A stretch of 64,000 nt of DNA from Hedera helix (taxonomy: Eukaryota; Streptophyta; Magnoliopsida; Apiales; Araliaceae), in the NCBI GenBank assembly GCA_947179155.2, contig OX359273.1:43125023-43189022 (forward strand), written 5' to 3'. The translations under genes were made by a program, and so were the position numbers. The notes beneath the pieces are model-generated. The model worked only from the letters and a program-made list of their open reading frames with translations, had not been told where the DNA came from and did no database searches. Positions within the stretch are counted from its first letter, which is position 1, and every line of letters begins with the position of its first letter. Positions 60,931 to 64,000 of the stretch are shown here, piece by piece.

Positions 60931-62998
60931 TTTTATGTGTGTTTAATATGATAATCGAACATGGGAAATAGAAAGTGGTTACCATGTTGAATTATATATT
61001 TTAATTAAAGAATTGTAGTTACATGTTTGGTATGAGTTTGGGACTTCATTTGGACGTGTTTGCACGAGGGTTTTTGATGGCTTGTTTGAAGAATTATCAG
61101 AATGTAGACTACTTATGTATCAAGTTTTAATATTACAACTTTTATTTCAACCTTCAAATATAAGTCCTATCTCAACATTAGAACTATTTGTTTTTTCTTT
61201 TCTTCTTGCAGACTGGAACTACTGATATTGAAAAAATTACAAATACAAAAGATAAAAACTCATTTTTAGGACGGAGGGAGTACTAGAAATTTCATTTTTA
61301 TACTTGTAAATGAATTCATTTTCCTTGATAATTGGCTTCTCTGTGCCATTTTTTATTTTATTTAATTAATTGATTAATAGAAATTTCATTTTTATATTTG
61401 TATATGAATTCATTTCGAAAATTGTTATTTACACAAGTTGAATTTGATATTTTCACAAGATCTCTGTCACAAGTGTAAGACTCACTTATTATTTATGTGA
61501 GAGAAACTTATAAAAGTATTACTTTTATTTGTGAAAATATTAATTTCCTTGATTTTTCCTTGAAGCCGTGTTATTAATTATTTTATTTTATTAGTTGACC
61601 AATAGCCGGCCACAAAATTGTAAGCACCCAGTATCCCTTTACGTAACCCATAAGCCAATTGTCAGGCCCAAAGTAAAATTCATTTCTACTTAACCAATGC
61701 TTAGCTCAGCCCAAAACGAGATTATTAGCACCAACTAAGAATATAAAATAAAATGAGAAAACAGATATTCCTGAACATAGTTTTAGATAGTTAGAGAACT
61801 AATTTAGGCCCAACTATCTGATCATAACTTCCTGAGCAAAAACCCATATTAGCATTTTTTGGACCTGCTAAAACCCGGCCTGAAGCAACTATATGTACTA
61901 AGTGAGCAAGTGAACCGAGTCAGGCTTATATGGTGGGCTGACTTGGTCCTTGGTTAGGCAAACTTTGTTTCAGGCTTACCTTGGAAAGCCTTAGTTGGCT
62001 GGATTTGATAGCCCAAAATGCGTGTTGGGTACCCCTATGGTTTAATACTTAAAGTACACTTGAAAACAAGAACATCCTTTTGGTACCAAGCAATGCAAAC
62101 ACCTGTGAAATGTGACGACAAGAAGTCTAATATGATACATGCCTAAGCAAATTATGATTTTAATATGTTTAGCTTCGCAAAGTGAACCCAAGTAACACCA
62201 GTTATCACTTATATCAGGCGGTACATGATGTATCCCGGATGAATGCGCCCACGAAGCTGCTGCTGATCCTTAGCATGTCCATGTTTAATTGTTGCATAAA
62301 TGGAAGGCATTACTACCTCCCCAGACGACGATACAAAAGATTCCCATGACATTGCCCTTAAGAACGGGTTCTCCCTCCTCATAATACGTTTTTGAGCTTT
62401 TCCTGCTTATTCTGCATATTCGTATTAATATTCGTATTAATCAGTAATTAACTACAAGTCTATAGTAGAGCCATAATATATGATCATAACTACAAGATGA
62501 TGCAAGTGAATGAGTCAATAAATCCTTGTTTTTTTTTTATTTTAGAAAAAACTTACCCATTCCGTTTCATAAGTAAATATACATTTCTAAAACGGCGACT
62601 TTCAGGAGAAATGCATATCCCTAATTAGGTAAAAATATAGAAATGATGGTATGTTAGTACTCAACTAGCTAGAATATAAGTAATGACATATTAGGATTTT
62701 CATGGCACTTTATAATATTAAGTTAGACATGTTTCTCTGAAAGATGTATCCATAACTTTGTTGGAAGAGGAGGGGGTTTTGGGGTATAAACTTAAACATC
62801 ATCAATGTCCCATACTATGTAATAATGTAGGAGCTTGCGTATTCAAGTTTGCGAGCAAGTCTAATTAAAACTAGTGTGATCTACACAGGCAACTGCACGT
62901 ACGGCCATTTTTCAAGCTATTACGCAATTCAATGGTATGAGATAAAGCTACTAAAGGTATAGAATTATGGAATGTTAACTACATTACCTAGTGGGATG
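60931..62998. other. Spacer between the pectate lyase and F-box-like genes
   Basis: Mostly AT-rich. A single Stowaway-type end (CTCCCTCCGTCC on the minus strand) lies at about 61268-61281 without a partner. Two direct repeats of about 35 bp with AGAAATTTCATTTTTATA occur near 61287 and 61378. An exon-like block at 62207-62425 is listed separately. Confidence 0.4.
62207..62425 (-). other. Exon-like block of unknown identity
   Basis: On the minus strand an acceptor (AATAAGCAG) precedes a less AT-rich open block of about 70 codons. It contains RRENPFLRAMSWESFVSSSG and MPSIYATIKHGHAKDQQQLR and then a stop. It could be a downstream exon of the F-box-like gene or of another gene. I do not recognise it. 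Confidence 0.25.
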
Positions 62999-63706
62999 CT
63001 AGGTTCTGCAGATAAACCAGCTGTTAAATTTGAAGAAAATTTTAAGAATGATATCAGAAGCCCCTTTGTTTCCAGCACTTGCACATTTGAGTAACAAGCC
63101 ATTCTCATTCCAGAACAATTCGTTAATTCTATATACGTTACCAAATTTTACAGTTTTCAAGATGTCCTTATCTTCTGTGAACTTGTACAACTCCTTGCAA
63201 CTGTAAGCATGAAAAGCCAAAGATTTTATCACATGAAACTGAAATTTAAGACACCACTTGTTATTTACCATCACAGTAAAGAAGAAAAGGAATGCACCAC
63301 TGAAATTGGATATATTTTTGAAAAATTTAAACTTTGGCCAGCAGGTAGGAACAAAATTGTGAGCCTTGTAATAGTGTATTCCTATAGTTCTATGACTCGT
63401 CGATTAGTATACTTTTGGTTGAAATATTTTTTTTACTTTAATAAAGAAGAACAGCAGAATTAAGTGCCAATGTTTTTTATAACAAAGGAAGCAGCAATCT
63501 GTTTGTGTTTACTTGGTTAACCAGTGAAATGTCGACTTGGCAGCTTCTTAGGTACTGTGTAAATGAAACACATCTAAAACAAAGTCTAACCTGGAAGTTG
63601 CACGCACGAACGTGGCTGCCCCATTAGGTGATTGAGCCACAAACATCATAATAAGTTTTAATAAATCACATGGCAAATCAGCCATTCCAGCCTTCTCTTG
63701 CTTCAT
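62999..63706 (-). CDS. Short F-box-like protein (At2g35280-like), possibly partial
   Basis: Two exons join in frame, 63591-63706 and 62999-63200, giving 105 aa. The start MADLPCDLLKLIMMFVAQ (from Met8) looks like an F-box: a DLP core, then hydrophobic positions, then ATSSCKELYKFTEDKDILKT across the splice. The second part GLLLKCASAGNKGASDIIL resembles the Sel1-like stretch after the F-box in At2g35280-like proteins, but those are longer (about 160 aa). The end is therefore truncated, or a further exon was missed. F-box proteins select targets for SCF ubiquitin ligases. An acceptor five bases upstream of the ATG suggests a 5' UTR intron. Confidence 0.5.
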
Positions 63707-63763
63707 AGTTACTGCAATTAAATGGAAAATATTAACTCATTAATGTAACCAAACAATATATAC

Positions 63764-63829
63764 CTTGACAAGAACACCGCGTGCAATGTTTGCAATCTCA
63801 CTCTGCACAACTATTTTACCCAAATTACC
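63764..63829 (-). other. Possible small exon at the window edge
   Basis: Between an acceptor (TTTAG) and a donor (AAG then GTATAT) one frame reads GKIVVQSEIANIARGVLVK. It may belong to a gene entering from the right. No family was recognised. Confidence 0.2.
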
Positions 63830-64000
63830 TAAATGTGTTGTAGTATCTTTTATTGTTGTCCTTTATATGTGGCAGAAAACAAACAGAATTAATATACATC
63901 ATTCATCAATCACACCCGGTTTAGATGGACCTCTTTCGATTAGGACATCCGACAACACAATTTTTTGAGTACCTCTCTGGTGGATAAAAAAGAAAACTAG

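Noticed and set aside
1..64000. tRNA, rRNA, CRISPR or bacterial-type operons
   Set aside because: None was seen; the sequence is plant nuclear DNA.

Overview
This is a stretch of a eudicot plant nuclear genome. The sequence is AT-rich, the genes have many short exons with GT-AG introns, and every recognisable gene is of a plant type. The gene content and repeat style fit an asterid, but the window does not prove a species.

Layout. Positions 960-4254 (+) hold a six-exon GARP/G2-like MYB-related transcription factor ending in an EAR repression motif. Positions 4907-5231 (+) hold a broken glycine-rich secreted protein gene. Positions 5677-9491 (-) hold a six-exon gene for a probable plastid protein of unknown function. 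Positions 11730-16670 (-) hold a complete 13-exon aspartic proteinase (phytepsin type, with the plant-specific insert). Positions 25325-27600 (-) hold a five-exon group IIb WRKY factor with a W-box-rich promoter. Between them are long AT-rich gaps with microsatellites and several MITE candidates, including one MITE inserted in another.

Positions 36472-55494 are a three-level transposon nest. An L1-type LINE on the minus strand (19-bp target duplication, poly(A) tail) was split near the start of its ORF2 by an LTR element with a 5-bp target duplication, TTCTC. That element has LTRs of about 3.1-3.2 kb but an internal region of only 282 bp, with a primer binding site and polypurine tract and no gag-pol. 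It is now a tandem array, LTR-int-LTR-int-LTR. The middle LTR looks like one outer LTR at its left end and the other at its right end, as expected from unequal crossing-over. The middle LTR was then hit by a related element, now a solo LTR in the opposite orientation with its own 5-bp duplication, TTTTA.

The right end holds two convergent pectin-related genes. A secreted, membrane-anchored GUB_WAK protein without a kinase lies at 57063-58370 (+), and a family 1 pectate lyase at 58980-60870 (-). A short F-box-like gene follows at 62999-63706 (-). All gene models were spliced by eye; each coding exon set joins in frame from start to stop. No transcript evidence was available.
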